In this document: positions 53,916 to 62,865 of the stretch, one piece after another
Layout: each line of letters starts with the position of its first letter
Position numbering within the stretch: the first letter of the stretch is position 1
Assembly (NCBI RefSeq): GCF_004357995.1
Contig: NZ_SMTK01000002.1
Coordinates: 186,001-250,000, forward strand
Source of the DNA: Arthrobacter crusticola
GTDB lineage: Bacteria; Actinomycetota; Actinomycetes; Actinomycetales; Micrococcaceae
Direction of reading: 5' to 3'
DNA: 64,000 bases
Notes under the pieces: generated by a model
What the model was told of the DNA's origin: nothing
What the model saw: the letters and a program-made list of their open reading frames with translations, nothing else
Database searches by the model: none
Translations under genes and position numbers: made by a program

Positions 53916-54824
53916 TCAGCGGAATACGACAGTGCGGGTGTTGCTCAGCAGGACCCGGTGCTGGCAGTGCCACCGCACGGCCCGGGCGAGCGCTTGCGAT
54001 TCGGCATCGCGGCCCACCGTCACCAGGGCGTCGGCGTCCTGGGTGTGGTCAACCCGGAACACTTCCTGCTCGATGATTGGCCCCTCATCGAGGTCAGGGG
54101 TCACGTAGTGGGCGGTGGCACCGACCAGCTTCACGCCCCGGTCGTACGCCTGGTGGTAGGGCTTGGCGCCCTTGAAGCCGGGCAGGAAGGAGTGGTGGAT
54201 GTTGATGGCGCGCCCGCGCAGTGCGGTGCACATACCGTCGGAGAGCACCTGCATGTAGCGGGCGAGCACCACCAGGTCCGCGTCGTATTCCTCGACCAGG
54301 TCGAGCAACCTGCGCTCGGCCGCCGGTTTGGTGTCGGCGGTGACGGGCACGTGGATGAAGGGCAGGCCGGCCGCCTCCGCCATGCCCCTGAGGTCCTCAT
54401 GGTTGGAGACGACGACGGCGAGCTCCGCGCCGAGGCTGCCCGCCTTCCAGCGGGAGATCAGGTCGTTGAGGCAGTGGCTGAACCTCGAGACCATCACCAG
54501 CACCCGCTGCGGGCGGCCGTCGTGGATGGTGAAGTCCATCCCGAACTCGGCGGCGACCGCCGCAAACTCTTCGGTGAGGCCGGCGGCGGTCACCTCGGCC
54601 GACTCGCCGGTGAAGGCGGTGCGCAGGTACAGGTTTCCGCTGACGTGATCGTCGAACTGCTGGTGCTCGACAATGTCAAACTCCCGGTCGGCAAGGAAGC
54701 AGCTAATTGCCCGGACGATGCCAGGGCGTTCCGGGCAGACGAGGGTCAGCACGAACTGGGCGGTGCGGGTCGGGGGTGCTGTCACGGAGCCGCCGGAGGG
54801 GCGGCGTCCAAGAGCAGTTGTCAC
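53916..54824 (-). CDS. purU: formyltetrahydrofolate deformylase
   Basis: A 302-residue PurU. An N-terminal ACT domain (VLTLVCPERPGIVRAISCFL, DIVEHQQFDD) precedes a formyltransferase-fold catalytic domain with VSNHEDL, LARYMQVLS, and the NIHHSFLPGFKGAKPYHQAYDRGVK segment holding the Asn and His. It hydrolyses formyl-THF to THF and formate. The GTG start at 54824 has AGGAGAATTT before it; an upstream frame reading into the BCCT gene is not needed. Placed between the BCCT transporter and dmgO, it frees folate for the demethylation reactions (inference, consistent with known Arthrobacter loci). Confidence 0.93.
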   Translation of the reverse strand: MTTALGRRPSGGSVTAPPTRTAQFVLTLVCPERPGIVRAISCFLADREFDIVEHQQFDDHVSGNLYLRTAFTGESAEVTAAGLTEEFAAVAAEFGMDFTIHDGRPQRVLVMVSRFSHCLNDLISRWKAGSLGAELAVVVSNHEDLRGMAEAAGLPFIHVPVTADTKPAAERRLLDLVEEYDADLVVLARYMQVLSDGMCTALRGRAINIHHSFLPGFKGAKPYHQAYDRGVKLVGATAHYVTPDLDEGPIIEQEVFRVDHTQDADALVTVGRDAESQALARAVRWHCQHRVLLSNTRTVVFR

Positions 54825-54832
54825 AAATTCTC

Positions 54833-56731
54833 CTACTGGGTGGTTTCGGCGGCGAGAGGACAGCGCTGCTTGCCGGTGGCACAGCGCTCGTCGCATTGAT
54901 GCTTGGTGACCAGGTCGAACTGCGCGCCCCGGTGCTGGCTGACTCCGGAGCGGACGGCCCGTTCGACGACGGAGCTGGCAAGGCGCCGGCGCAGCGACAG
55001 CGGATCCCTGCGGAGATCCCGGGTGAGGGCGAAGCAGAGCAGCAGCATCACCAGGACGAAGGGAAGGGCGGCGATGATCGTGATCCGCTGGAGCCCGGAG
55101 AGGGCCTCCGCCGGTTCGTCACCACCGGCCATCAGCATCACCGCCGCGACCGCCCCGGTGAGGACGCCCCAGAAGATGACCAGGCCGCGGGTCGGGTGCT
55201 CGGTGCCGTTGGAGCTGAGCGAGGACATCACCAGGGAGGCCGAGTCGGCGCCGGTGATGAAGAAGATGGCCACCAGGACCATGGCCAGGATCGCTGTTGC
55301 GGCGGCGATACCGCCGGAGATGGGAAGGTTCCTCAGCAGGTCGAACAGGGCGCCGTCGAAGGAGATCGAGGGTGCGCCGTCGACAATGGTGACGAGCCCG
55401 TCGTCCGGGTCATCGGTTGCGTCGGCCGCCTGCTGGACGCCGAAGGCGGCTCCGCCGAAGATGCCGAACCAGATGACGCTGACCATGCTCGGCACGAGGA
55501 GGACGCCGGTGACGAACTGGCGGATGGTCCGGCCGCGGCTGATCCGGGCGATGAACATGCCCACGAAGGGCGTCCAAGAGACCCACCAGGCCCAGTAGAA
55601 GATGGTCCAGCCGGACATCCACTCGCGCAGCGCCTCATCACCGACGGCCTCGGTGCGCGACGCCATTTCGGCGACGTCGCGGGCGTAATCGCCGATGGCT
55701 GCGGGGATCAGGTTCAGGATGAACAGGGTGGGACCGGCGACGAACACGATCAGGGCGAGGAGGACGGCCAGCACCATATTGATGTTGGCGAGCCATTGGA
55801 TGCCGCGCCGGATGCCGGAGACGGCAGAGGCAACGAAGCAGACAGTCAGGACGGCGATGATCGCTACGAGCACCGGGGTGCCGAGTTCGCCGACCCAGCC
55901 GTTGGAGGCGAGGCCGCTTCCGATCTGGAGCGACCCGAGGCCCAGCGACGCGGCGGTGCCGAAGAGTGTCGCGAAGATCGCGAGGATATCGATGAACTTG
56001 CCTGCCGGGCCTTCAACCGTCCGGCGGCCGAACAGGGAGGTGAAGGCGGCGGAGATCAGCTGGCGGCGGCCGAGGCGGTAGGTGCCGTAGGCGATGGCGA
56101 TGCCGACGACGGCGTACATCGCCCAGGGATGGAGCGTCCAGTGGAAGATCGAGGTCGCCATGGCGGTCTGGATGGCGGCCGGCGTCTGCCCGTCCACGGT
56201 TCCGGGCGGCGGCGACACATAGTGGTAGAGCGGTTCGGCCACCCCGTAGAACATCAGGCCGATTCCCATGCCCGCCGCGAACATCATGGCGATCCAAGAG
56301 ATGGTGCGGAACTCCGGCTTCTCCCCGTCCTTGCCGAGGGGAATGTCCCCGAAGCGGCCCAAAGCCAGCCAGAGCACGTACACCACGAAGAGGGATGCCA
56401 GGGTGATGAAGAGCCAACCCGTGTTCCGCATGACCCAGTTAAGTGCCGTCTGGGAGGTGGAGGACATGCTTTCGGTGCCGAGGAAACCCCACAGCACAAA
56501 GGCAAGGGCCAGCGCACCGGTGATCCCGAAGATCACCTTGTCGAGCCCCGCCGGGCGGGCGGGCCGGGCAGCCGTGGACTCCGAACGCCCGGTGCTCTGC
56601 TGCAGTTCGTCGAGAATCCGCTCATTGTCTTCGCTGGGCGGGAGGGGTTCATAGCCGGCAGGGTGCAAGGATCCACCCCGAAGGCCATTCTCCGTGCCTG
56701 GTGCGACAGGGATTTCGTTGCTGGTTGCCAT
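54833..56731 (-). CDS. BCCT-family glycine betaine/choline transporter
   Basis: A 632-residue sodium- or proton-coupled carrier. An N-terminal cytoplasmic tail of about 65 residues with acidic and Pro residues is followed by twelve helices. Family marks: FAAGMGIGLMFYGVAEPLYHY (the glycine-rich helix), FHWTLHPWAMYAVVG and WTIFYWAWWVSWTPFVGMFI with the Trp-rich betaine site. The C-terminal tail is basic (DLRRDPLSLRRRL), as in osmosensing BCCT proteins, and ends with three Cys in HQCDERCATGKQRCP. It imports betaine or choline for the catabolic genes around it. It lies 31 bp after the Rieske ferredoxin gene and 8 bp before purU. Confidence 0.93.
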   Translation of the reverse strand: MATSNEIPVAPGTENGLRGGSLHPAGYEPLPPSEDNERILDELQQSTGRSESTAARPARPAGLDKVIFGITGALALAFVLWGFLGTESMSSTSQTALNWVMRNTGWLFITLASLFVVYVLWLALGRFGDIPLGKDGEKPEFRTISWIAMMFAAGMGIGLMFYGVAEPLYHYVSPPPGTVDGQTPAAIQTAMATSIFHWTLHPWAMYAVVGIAIAYGTYRLGRRQLISAAFTSLFGRRTVEGPAGKFIDILAIFATLFGTAASLGLGSLQIGSGLASNGWVGELGTPVLVAIIAVLTVCFVASAVSGIRRGIQWLANINMVLAVLLALIVFVAGPTLFILNLIPAAIGDYARDVAEMASRTEAVGDEALREWMSGWTIFYWAWWVSWTPFVGMFIARISRGRTIRQFVTGVLLVPSMVSVIWFGIFGGAAFGVQQAADATDDPDDGLVTIVDGAPSISFDGALFDLLRNLPISGGIAAATAILAMVLVAIFFITGADSASLVMSSLSSNGTEHPTRGLVIFWGVLTGAVAAVMLMAGGDEPAEALSGLQRITIIAALPFVLVMLLLCFALTRDLRRDPLSLRRRLASSVVERAVRSGVSQHRGAQFDLVTKHQCDERCATGKQRCPLAAETTQ

Positions 56732-56762
56732 GGCTCTTCCTTTGGATGGATGCTCGGGCGGG

Positions 56763-57113
56763 TCAGAGCTGGCCGTTGATGCTCAGTCCGGGCGGGAGGT
56801 TGGGGGCATCGCCTGACTCGCTGACCATAATGTCGCCGTCGACCACTGTTACTTCATGGACGCGCACGGGAAGCTTGGCCGGCGGGGCGTCCACCCTGCC
56901 CGTCCGCAGGTCAAACTTTGAGGCGTGGAGTGGGCATTCGACCTCGCAGCCCTCGACCCACCCATCGGCGAGTGAGGCGTCCTGGTGGGTGCAGGTGTCA
57001 TCGATCGCGAAAAGCTCGCCGTCCTCCGTGTGGAAGACGGCGATGGGTGGCGAGGTGTCGAGACGCAGGGCATCGCCCGGCGCCAGTTCGGTGAGGGGGC
57101 ATGCCTTATGCAT
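56763..57113 (-). CDS. Rieske-type [2Fe-2S] ferredoxin
   Basis: A 116-residue soluble Rieske ferredoxin. TCTHQDASLADG near residue 42 (Cys-x-His) and CPLHASKFDLRTG near residue 60 (Cys-x-x-His) bind the cluster; there is no membrane anchor, as in the BphA3/BenC-like electron carriers of dioxygenases. ATG at 57113 gives MHKACPLTELAPGD; longer in-frame starts (ATG 57164 and 57176) are possible. It should carry electrons from the reductase at 57332 to the oxygenase at 58557, although it is encoded divergently and leads the BCCT-purU-dmgO operon. Confidence 0.9.
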   Translation of the reverse strand: MHKACPLTELAPGDALRLDTSPPIAVFHTEDGELFAIDDTCTHQDASLADGWVEGCEVECPLHASKFDLRTGRVDAPPAKLPVRVHEVTVVDGDIMVSESGDAPNLPPGLSINGQL

Positions 57114-57198
57114 GAAGGTGGCCTCTCTGTGGTGAGGAGCGGTCCCGGCAAGCGGTTGTTCCATATGAATCAACAAAGTCCGCGATAAGCAACAGAGT

Positions 57199-57267
57199 GA
57201 GCTATATCACAGGGGATGTCAAGGGTTGCTTGAGGATAGACGACCTCTTGACATGATATAGGAGCTC
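57199..57267. repeat. long inverted repeat in the divergent Rieske promoter region
   Basis: Left arm parts GAGCTATATCA (57199-57209) and TGTCAAG (57217-57223); right arm CTTGACATGATATAGGAGCTC-like sequence at 57247-57267. The arms match except for a seven-base insert in the left arm and two extra bases in the right. Each arm carries a TTGACA-like box, facing outward, so the repeat may hold regulator sites or the paired promoters. Confidence 0.6.
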
Positions 57268-57297
57268 CCTGCAGAGTGTTCCGTATGACGAAGCACG

Positions 57298-57312
57298 TTG
57301 CGCATTACGCAC
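57298..57312. promoter_or_regulatory. operator-like palindrome before the Rieske reductase gene
   Basis: TTGCGCATTACGCAC contains TGCG-N5-CGCA. It resembles the sites at 46206 and 46224 before the choline dehydrogenase gene. It is 20 bp from the TTG start at 57332, and the ribosome-binding site GAGGAG lies between. Confidence 0.5.
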
Positions 57313-57331
57313 AGCCTTCCGAGGAGTTGAT

Positions 57332-58519
57332 TTGCAGACGCTGGTGATCGTGGGGGCGTCCCTCGCGGGGCTTTCGGCAGCACGGGCAGCGCGCGCCCAG
57401 GGGTTCACCGGGCAGCTGGTTATCATCGGGGACGAACTGCACCGCCCCTACGACCGGCCCCCGCTCTCAAAGGATTTCCTGCTCGGCAGGATTCAGGCCG
57501 AGGAGCTCGGCCTCGAAGCGGACCTCGACGAACTGCAGGCCGAATGGGTGCTCGGTGCGCCGGCAGTCTCCCTTGACGCCGCAACGCGCACCGTCCACCT
57601 CAAGGGTGGACGATCCATCGAGGCCGACGCGGTGGTCATCGCGACCGGAGCCCGGGCGCGGACGCTTCCATGCCTGGCGGGGCTGCACAATGTCTTCACC
57701 CTGCGGACGATGGCCGACGCGCAAAACCTCGCCCCGGAGCTTGTGGCCGGCAGCAGGTTAACCATCATCGGCGGTGGATTCGTTGGCGCCGAAGTCGCGG
57801 CGGTAGGGGTCGCCCGCGGCATGGAGGTCACCATCATCGACACCAAGCCCGTGCCCTTCGCCGCCCAGCTGGGTGAAGAGATGGGGGCGCATGTCGCGGC
57901 ACTCCACCGGGCCAACGGCGTGAACCTCCTGTCGGATGCGGCAGTCGAGGACTACTACTGCACCGAAGGCAACGTCACCGGAATGCGGCTCGCGGACGGG
58001 CGGTACGTCCCTGCCGACGTCGTCGTTGTCGGGATCGGCGCGGAACCGAACACCGAGTGGTTGAAGGGTTCGGGCGTCCTGCTGCACGAAGGCGTCGTCT
58101 GCGACGGCATGGGACGCACCAATGTGCCCGGCATCGTCGCGGTGGGAGACTGCGCCGCCTGGTTCGACAATTCCCGTGGAAGCCACCGGCGGCTGGAGCA
58201 CTGGACCGGAGCGCTCGAACGTCCGGCTCTCGCCGTCGCCGCCCTGCTGGATGCGGATGCCCCTCAGCAGCCGATGCGGCCCGGCTATTTCTGGTCCGAT
58301 CAGCACGGGGTGAAGCTGCAGTTTGCGGGCGACCGTGCCGGCTCCGACCGGCTGCGGATCGAGGCGGGTGACCCTTCGGTCCACAGCTTCCTCGCCGTGT
58401 ACTACAGCGGCGACCGCCCGGTGGCCGTTCTCGGGATGAACCAGCCACGCCTCTTCACGAAGTGGCGCCGCTCCCTGAGCACCACCCCGGTTCTGGCCGG
58501 GGCCGTCTTGTCGTCCTGA
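57332..58519 (+). CDS. FAD-dependent ferredoxin reductase of the Rieske oxygenase
   Basis: A 395-residue BphA4/RubB-type reductase. FAD site IVGASLAGLSAARAAR at residues 6 to 21, PYDRPPLSKDFLLG near residue 39, VIATGARARTLP, the NAD site LTIIGGGFVGAEVAAV near residue 147, and GIVAVGDCAAW near residue 268; the C-terminal dimerisation domain is complete. It should take electrons from NADH to the Rieske ferredoxin. TTG at 57332 is the start, 5 bp after GAGGAG. It is the first gene of a pair with the oxygenase at 58557. Confidence 0.9.
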   Translation: MQTLVIVGASLAGLSAARAARAQGFTGQLVIIGDELHRPYDRPPLSKDFLLGRIQAEELGLEADLDELQAEWVLGAPAVSLDAATRTVHLKGGRSIEADAVVIATGARARTLPCLAGLHNVFTLRTMADAQNLAPELVAGSRLTIIGGGFVGAEVAAVGVARGMEVTIIDTKPVPFAAQLGEEMGAHVAALHRANGVNLLSDAAVEDYYCTEGNVTGMRLADGRYVPADVVVVGIGAEPNTEWLKGSGVLLHEGVVCDGMGRTNVPGIVAVGDCAAWFDNSRGSHRRLEHWTGALERPALAVAALLDADAPQQPMRPGYFWSDQHGVKLQFAGDRAGSDRLRIEAGDPSVHSFLAVYYSGDRPVAVLGMNQPRLFTKWRRSLSTTPVLAGAVLSS

Positions 58520-58556
58520 TCGTTGCTTTCTAGTCCGATTCCTGGGAGGAGTTGTT

Positions 58557-59693
58557 GTGTCTGTTGAGGTAAATACGCCGAGTCTGCTCCCGACGTTGCC
58601 GGGGTACACCTATGTGGATGAAGGGGTGTTCCGGGCAGAGCAGGAACGGATCTTCGAACAGATGTGGTTCTGCGCCGTGCGGTCGGCGGACCTGGATAAG
58701 CCCGGCGCGTACAAGACGGTGCAGATCGGACGGGAGAGTGTGCTGATCTCACGGACCCGCAAGGGCGGGATCCGCGCCTTCTACAACATCTGCCGCCATC
58801 GTGGCGTGAAGCTGTGCATGGAGGAATCGGGGCAGGCCGCGCGGTCGTTCCAGTGCCCGTATCACGCGTGGACCTACGACTTCGAGGGCAAGCTGATTGC
58901 CGCGCCGAACCTGACGAAGATGCCCGACATCGACCGGGATGAGTACGGCCTGGTGAAGGTGCACCTGCGCGAGTACCTGGGGTACGTCTGGGTGTGCCTG
59001 GCCGCCGAACCGCCCTCCTTCGAGGAGGAGGTCATGGGTGCCATCGAGGAGCGCCTCGGGGATCTGCGGGCCATCGAGGGCTACGACGTGGAACACCTGA
59101 GCGTGGGCAGGCGGATCCGCTACGACGTGAAGGCCAACTGGAAGCTCATCATCGAGAACTTCATGGAGTGCTACCACTGCGCCACGATCCACCCCGAGCT
59201 GACCGAGGTCCTGCCGGAGTTCGCTGACGGGCTCGCGGCGCAGTTCTTTGTGGGCCACGGGGCGGAGTTCGGCGGAGACGTCAAGGGCTTCACCGTCGAC
59301 GGCTCCGAGGGCCTTGACCGGATTCCGGGCATCGAGGAGGACCAGGACCGCCGGTACTACGCGATCACGATCAAGCCCACGGTGTTCGTGAACCTGGTTC
59401 CGGACCATGTGATCATCCACCGGATGTTCCCGATGGCGGCCGACCGCACCATCGTGGAGTGCGACTGGCTGTACCTGCCGAGCGTCGTGGAGTCCGGGAA
59501 GGACCTCACCGCCTCGGTGGAGCTGTTCCACCGGGTGAACCAGCAGGACTTCGACGCCTGCGAGCGCTGCCAGCCGGCGATGAACTCGAAGGTCTACGCG
59601 AAGGGCGGGGTGCTGGTTCCCAGCGAACACCACATCCGTGCCTTCCACGACTGGGTCGAATCGAAGGTCGGCGATGTTGCGCCGAACCGGTAG
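58557..59693 (+). CDS. Rieske non-heme iron oxygenase alpha subunit (GbcA-like)
   Basis: A 378-residue ring-hydroxylating oxygenase-type protein, the size of GbcA-like N-demethylases. Rieske motifs CRHRGVKL (near residue 82) and CPYHAWTYDFEG (near residue 101) are intact; the mononuclear iron site is in IIENFMECYHCATIHPEL near residue 202, with the bridging Asp and two His. There is no beta subunit. In this island the most likely reaction is demethylation of glycine betaine to dimethylglycine, the step missing between betB and dmgO (inference). A GTG start at 58557 follows GGGAGGAG. It ends 3 bp before the convergent IclR gene. Confidence 0.9.
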   Translation: MSVEVNTPSLLPTLPGYTYVDEGVFRAEQERIFEQMWFCAVRSADLDKPGAYKTVQIGRESVLISRTRKGGIRAFYNICRHRGVKLCMEESGQAARSFQCPYHAWTYDFEGKLIAAPNLTKMPDIDRDEYGLVKVHLREYLGYVWVCLAAEPPSFEEEVMGAIEERLGDLRAIEGYDVEHLSVGRRIRYDVKANWKLIIENFMECYHCATIHPELTEVLPEFADGLAAQFFVGHGAEFGGDVKGFTVDGSEGLDRIPGIEEDQDRRYYAITIKPTVFVNLVPDHVIIHRMFPMAADRTIVECDWLYLPSVVESGKDLTASVELFHRVNQQDFDACERCQPAMNSKVYAKGGVLVPSEHHIRAFHDWVESKVGDVAPNR

Positions 59694-59696
59694 CCC

Positions 59697-60512
59697 TCAG
59701 CGTCCCGTGTAACCCATCTTCGAACTGATCAGCTGCCCGGCCTGTGCGAGTGATTCGACCAGGCCGGGTTTGTTGGTGGGATCGAACCGGAAGGCCGGCC
59801 CGGAGATGCTGACGGCTCCGATGACGACGCCGAGATGGTTCCGGATGCCCACGGCAATCGCACACAATCCGATCTCGAATTCCTCTATCGCCGTGGCGTA
59901 GCCGTTGTGGGCGACGTCGAGGAGTTCGGTTTCGAGCTCCTTGCGGCTCGTGATGGTGCGCAGGGTGCGCGCGGGGAGCCCCGTCTCCCGAAGGATCCGG
60001 TCCCGTTCGTCGGCCGTCAGGGAGGCCAGCAGCACCTTGCCGCTCGAGGTGGCATGCAGGGGGGTGAGGCTGCCGATCCAGTCGTAGGTCGCCAGCGTCG
60101 ACGGGCCCATCGCCTGGTCGACATTCACCGCGAAGTTTGAGCGGAGCACCGCGAGGTTGACGGTTTCCTTGAATTCGCTCGCCAGCGCTTCAAGGACCGG
60201 CCGGGCCTCCTGCACCAGGCTGAGCCGGCCCGGGATGGAGCTGGCCAGGCGCAGGATGCCGAAGCCCAGCTGGTACTTGCCGCGCTCGCTGTTCTGCTGG
60301 ACCATTTCGCGGGAGACGAGGGAGCCCAGCAGGCGCGATGCGGTCGACTTATGGATGCCCATTTCCTCGGCGATTTCGCTGACTCCGGCGTTGCCGTCGC
60401 GGGCCAGGATTTCGAGGATGGCCATGGCCCGGTCCACCGACTGGACGCCCCCCGCCTGGGCGATGTCGACGTCGGGATCCGGGTCGGAGCCGGGAAAATT
60501 ATCTGAGGCCAT
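59697..60512 (-). CDS. IclR-family transcriptional regulator
   Basis: A 271-residue regulator. A 25-residue Asp/Pro-rich N-terminus precedes the winged helix-turn-helix ([23 protein letters not shown] near residue 43), then the effector domain from about residue 95 ([32 protein letters not shown]). IclR regulators usually control catabolic genes with small acids or aromatics as effectors. It lies in the centre of the betaine island, tail to tail with the oxygenase, and is the only regulator there; it is the candidate for the palindromes at 46206-46238 and 57298-57312 (inference). It may be cotranscribed with the sdaA operon upstream. Confidence 0.92.
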   Translation of the reverse strand: MASDNFPGSDPDPDVDIAQAGGVQSVDRAMAILEILARDGNAGVSEIAEEMGIHKSTASRLLGSLVSREMVQQNSERGKYQLGFGILRLASSIPGRLSLVQEARPVLEALASEFKETVNLAVLRSNFAVNVDQAMGPSTLATYDWIGSLTPLHATSSGKVLLASLTADERDRILRETGLPARTLRTITSRKELETELLDVAHNGYATAIEEFEIGLCAIAVGIRNHLGVVIGAVSISGPAFRFDPTNKPGLVESLAQAGQLISSKMGYTGR

Positions 60513-60646
60513 GGCTCATGCTCTCACCTAATGTCCGGTGCCCGCTTCAGCCCCCGGCGGCGGGTCCGCGCTTGCCATCCCGGCGCGCAGCCGCCGCCAG
60601 GGGGCGGTTTCGGTTCGGACCGCGGGTCCGGGCCCGGCACCGTGCC

Positions 60647-62122
60647 TCAGCACTCGATGACGTTGACGGCGAGGCCTCCCCGGGAGGTCTCCTTGTATTT
60701 GGTCATCATGTCCGCACCGGTCTCGCGCATTGTCTTGATGGCCTTGTCGAGGGAGACCACGTGGCTGCCGTCTCCGTGCAGGGCCAGGCGCGCGGCGTTG
60801 ATGGCCTTGACGCTGGCGATCGCGTTGCGCTCGATGCAGGGAATCTGGACCAGCCCGCCGACCGGGTCGCAGGTGAGGCCGAGGTTGTGTTCGATACCGA
60901 CCTCGGCGGCGTTTTCGACCTGCGCGGGGGTGCCGCCGAGGACCTCGCACAGCCCGGCGGCGGCCATGGAGCAGGCGGAGCCAACCTCGCCCTGGCAGCC
61001 GACCTCGGCCCCGGAGATCGAGGCGTTGGTCTTGAAGAGGATGCCGACGGCGGCCGCGGTGAGCAGGAAGCGGACGACGCCGTCGTCGTTGGCTCCGGGG
61101 ACGAACTTCACGTAGTAGTGGAGCACCGCGGGCACGATGCCGGCCGCCCCGTTGGTGGGCGCGGTGACGATGCGGCCGCCGGCGGCGTTTTCCTCGTTGA
61201 CGGCCAGGGCGAACAGGTTCACCCATTCCATGGCCAGCAGCGGGTCGGCGGGTGCCTGGACCAGGTTGGCGGGCCCGGCGTCCGGGGAGGTGCCGTGTCC
61301 GGGGGTTGTTGAGGCGAAGCTGCTTGAGGCTGTGCCGGCGGACGCCGCCGCAGCGAGGGTACGGAACAGGGCCGGGGCGCGGCGCTTGACCTTCAACCCG
61401 CCGGGCAGGATTCCCTCGGCGGCGCACCCGTTCTCGACGCACTCGCGCATCACCGCCCAGAGGGCAAGCAGTTTGTCGCGCAGTTCGGCCTCGGAGTGCC
61501 AGGTGAGCTCGTTGGCGAGCATGATCTCCGGGATCGACTTGTCCTTCCGCCGGCAGATCTCCAGCAGCTCGTCGGCGCTGGTGAAGGGGTAGGGCAGCGC
61601 CGTGGCGTCGGGGACGACCTTGGCGGCTCCCTCCTTTCCGACATCGCCGGCGTCCCCGCCCACGACGAAGCCCCCGCCGACCGAGTAGTAGCTGCGCTCC
61701 CGCAGCACCGCGCCGGAGTGGTCAAGGGCCCAGAAGGTCATGCCATTGGGGTGAGCCGGCAGGGACTTGCGGCGGTGCAGCACCAGGTCTTCCTCCCAGT
61801 TGAAGTCGACCCGGTGGTGTCCGGCGAGGTGAAGTTCGGCGTTCAGGGCGGCGGCGGCCGCCTGGTCGTCGGCGGTCGACGTGTCGACGGTCTCGGGGTC
61901 CTTGCCCTGAAGGCCGAGGACGACCGCCTTGTCCGAGCCGTGCCCGCGTCCGGTGGCGCCAAGGGACCCGTACAGTTCGGCGCGCACCCGGGCCGTGGCA
62001 GGGAGGAGCCCGTCCTCGGCGAGTCCGTCGGAGAACCGCTTGGCCGCCCGCATGGGTCCGACCGTGTGGGACGAGGAGGGACCGATGCCGACCGAGAACA
62101 GGTCGAGCACGCTCAGGGCCAT
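60647..62122 (-). CDS. sdaA: L-serine ammonia-lyase, iron-sulfur-dependent
   Basis: A 491-residue single-chain serine dehydratase. The beta domain ([24 protein letters not shown]) and alpha domain ([36 protein letters not shown]) hold the Cys for the catalytic [4Fe-4S] cluster; [15 protein letters not shown]-type ending is present. It turns serine to pyruvate and ammonia, the outlet of the betaine-glycine pathway. Compared with typical enzymes (about 455) it has an insert of some 30 residues near residue 280 (Ala/Ser/Thr/Pro-rich, between KRRAPALF and [10 protein letters not shown]). TGATG overlap with soxG shows coupling. Confidence 0.94.
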   Translation of the reverse strand: MALSVLDLFSVGIGPSSSHTVGPMRAAKRFSDGLAEDGLLPATARVRAELYGSLGATGRGHGSDKAVVLGLQGKDPETVDTSTADDQAAAAALNAELHLAGHHRVDFNWEEDLVLHRRKSLPAHPNGMTFWALDHSGAVLRERSYYSVGGGFVVGGDAGDVGKEGAAKVVPDATALPYPFTSADELLEICRRKDKSIPEIMLANELTWHSEAELRDKLLALWAVMRECVENGCAAEGILPGGLKVKRRAPALFRTLAAAASAGTASSSFASTTPGHGTSPDAGPANLVQAPADPLLAMEWVNLFALAVNEENAAGGRIVTAPTNGAAGIVPAVLHYYVKFVPGANDDGVVRFLLTAAAVGILFKTNASISGAEVGCQGEVGSACSMAAAGLCEVLGGTPAQVENAAEVGIEHNLGLTCDPVGGLVQIPCIERNAIASVKAINAARLALHGDGSHVVSLDKAIKTMRETGADMMTKYKETSRGGLAVNVIEC

Positions 62123-62865
62123 CAGGGGACCTCGGGGGAGGCGTATTCGCGCATCGCGTCGAGGAGCCAGTGGCCGAGGAACGTGGCGAAGGAGGCCCGG
62201 GGGAGGATGCGGTAGGTGGACTCGGCGGTTTTCCAGAGGATCACGGGGATGCCGCCGACCTCGGTGGACAAGGCGGTGCCGGCGGGGTGGATGCGAGGGT
62301 GGAGGTCCAGGGAACATCCCTTTTCGAGCACGGCGCGGGCGCGGGGTCCGGTGAGTTCGAAGGTGGTGCGGTTTGCGGAGAGGTCGACCACCTGCCCCTG
62401 CCCGTCCGCCAGCGCTTCAACCAGGGAGGGGACGAGGGTTTCGTGCGCCTCCGGCGGGGCCACGACGAGGAACTCAGTGGGGCCGAGCCACAGCGCCGAA
62501 GTGTTTGCAAGGCCGCTGGAGGTCGCCGTGCTGTCGATGCTTCCGGTGCCAGTGCCAGTGCCAGTGCCGTTGCTGCCGGTGCCGGCACCGTTCCGGGGTT
62601 CGGCCTCCAGGACGCCGTCGCCGGCCACGTCCCCGCAGCGGGACGGCAGGCCGCCGGTCACCGCCGCGATCCGCTGGCCTTCCGCGGAGCCGGGATCCAC
62701 CCGGACGCCGGCCATGGTGAGGAACTCGACCTCGGACAGCTCCACGACACCGGCGGTGGAGCCGGCAACAAACGCCTCGTGCAGCAGCGACGCCGGGCTC
62801 CGCCGGAGGCCGTGGAGGTCCCGGGGGATGTCCTGCGGGGTGTCGAGTTGCTGGGTGTCAGCCAT
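62122..62865 (-). CDS. soxG: sarcosine oxidase gamma subunit
   Basis: A 247-residue SoxG, longer than the usual 200 because of a Gly/Thr/Ser linker (about residues 90 to 112) encoded by a 6-bp repeat. Recognisable pieces: [17 protein letters not shown] near the N-terminus, [14 protein letters not shown] in the middle and [21 protein letters not shown] later, a pattern shared with GcvT-like domains. SoxG is a subunit of the heterotetrameric sarcosine oxidase, which also makes methylene-THF. It overlaps soxA by 8 bp and sdaA by one base, so the three are co-translated. Confidence 0.9.
   Translation of the reverse strand: MADTQQLDTPQDIPRDLHGLRRSPASLLHEAFVAGSTAGVVELSEVEFLTMAGVRVDPGSAEGQRIAAVTGGLPSRCGDVAGDGVLEAEPRNGAGTGSNGTGTGTGTGSIDSTATSSGLANTSALWLGPTEFLVVAPPEAHETLVPSLVEALADGQGQVVDLSANRTTFELTGPRARAVLEKGCSLDLHPRIHPAGTALSTEVGGIPVILWKTAESTYRILPRASFATFLGHWLLDAMREYASPEVP
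62545..62568. repeat. 6-bp microsatellite inside soxG
   Basis: GGTGCC followed by three AGTGCC units; on the minus strand it encodes alternating Gly-Thr pairs. It expands a linker between conserved parts of SoxG, so variation in number is tolerated in frame. Confidence 0.75.

Noticed and set aside
54707-56779. A 690-residue open frame on the plus strand
   Set aside because: It is antisense to the BCCT carrier and rich in Asp, Glu, Gly and His, the usual shadow of a GC-rich gene; the carrier frame has full family motifs.
60513-60646. An IclR autoregulatory site of the TTGYGCA type before the IclR gene
   Set aside because: No match to the motif in this 134-bp gap.
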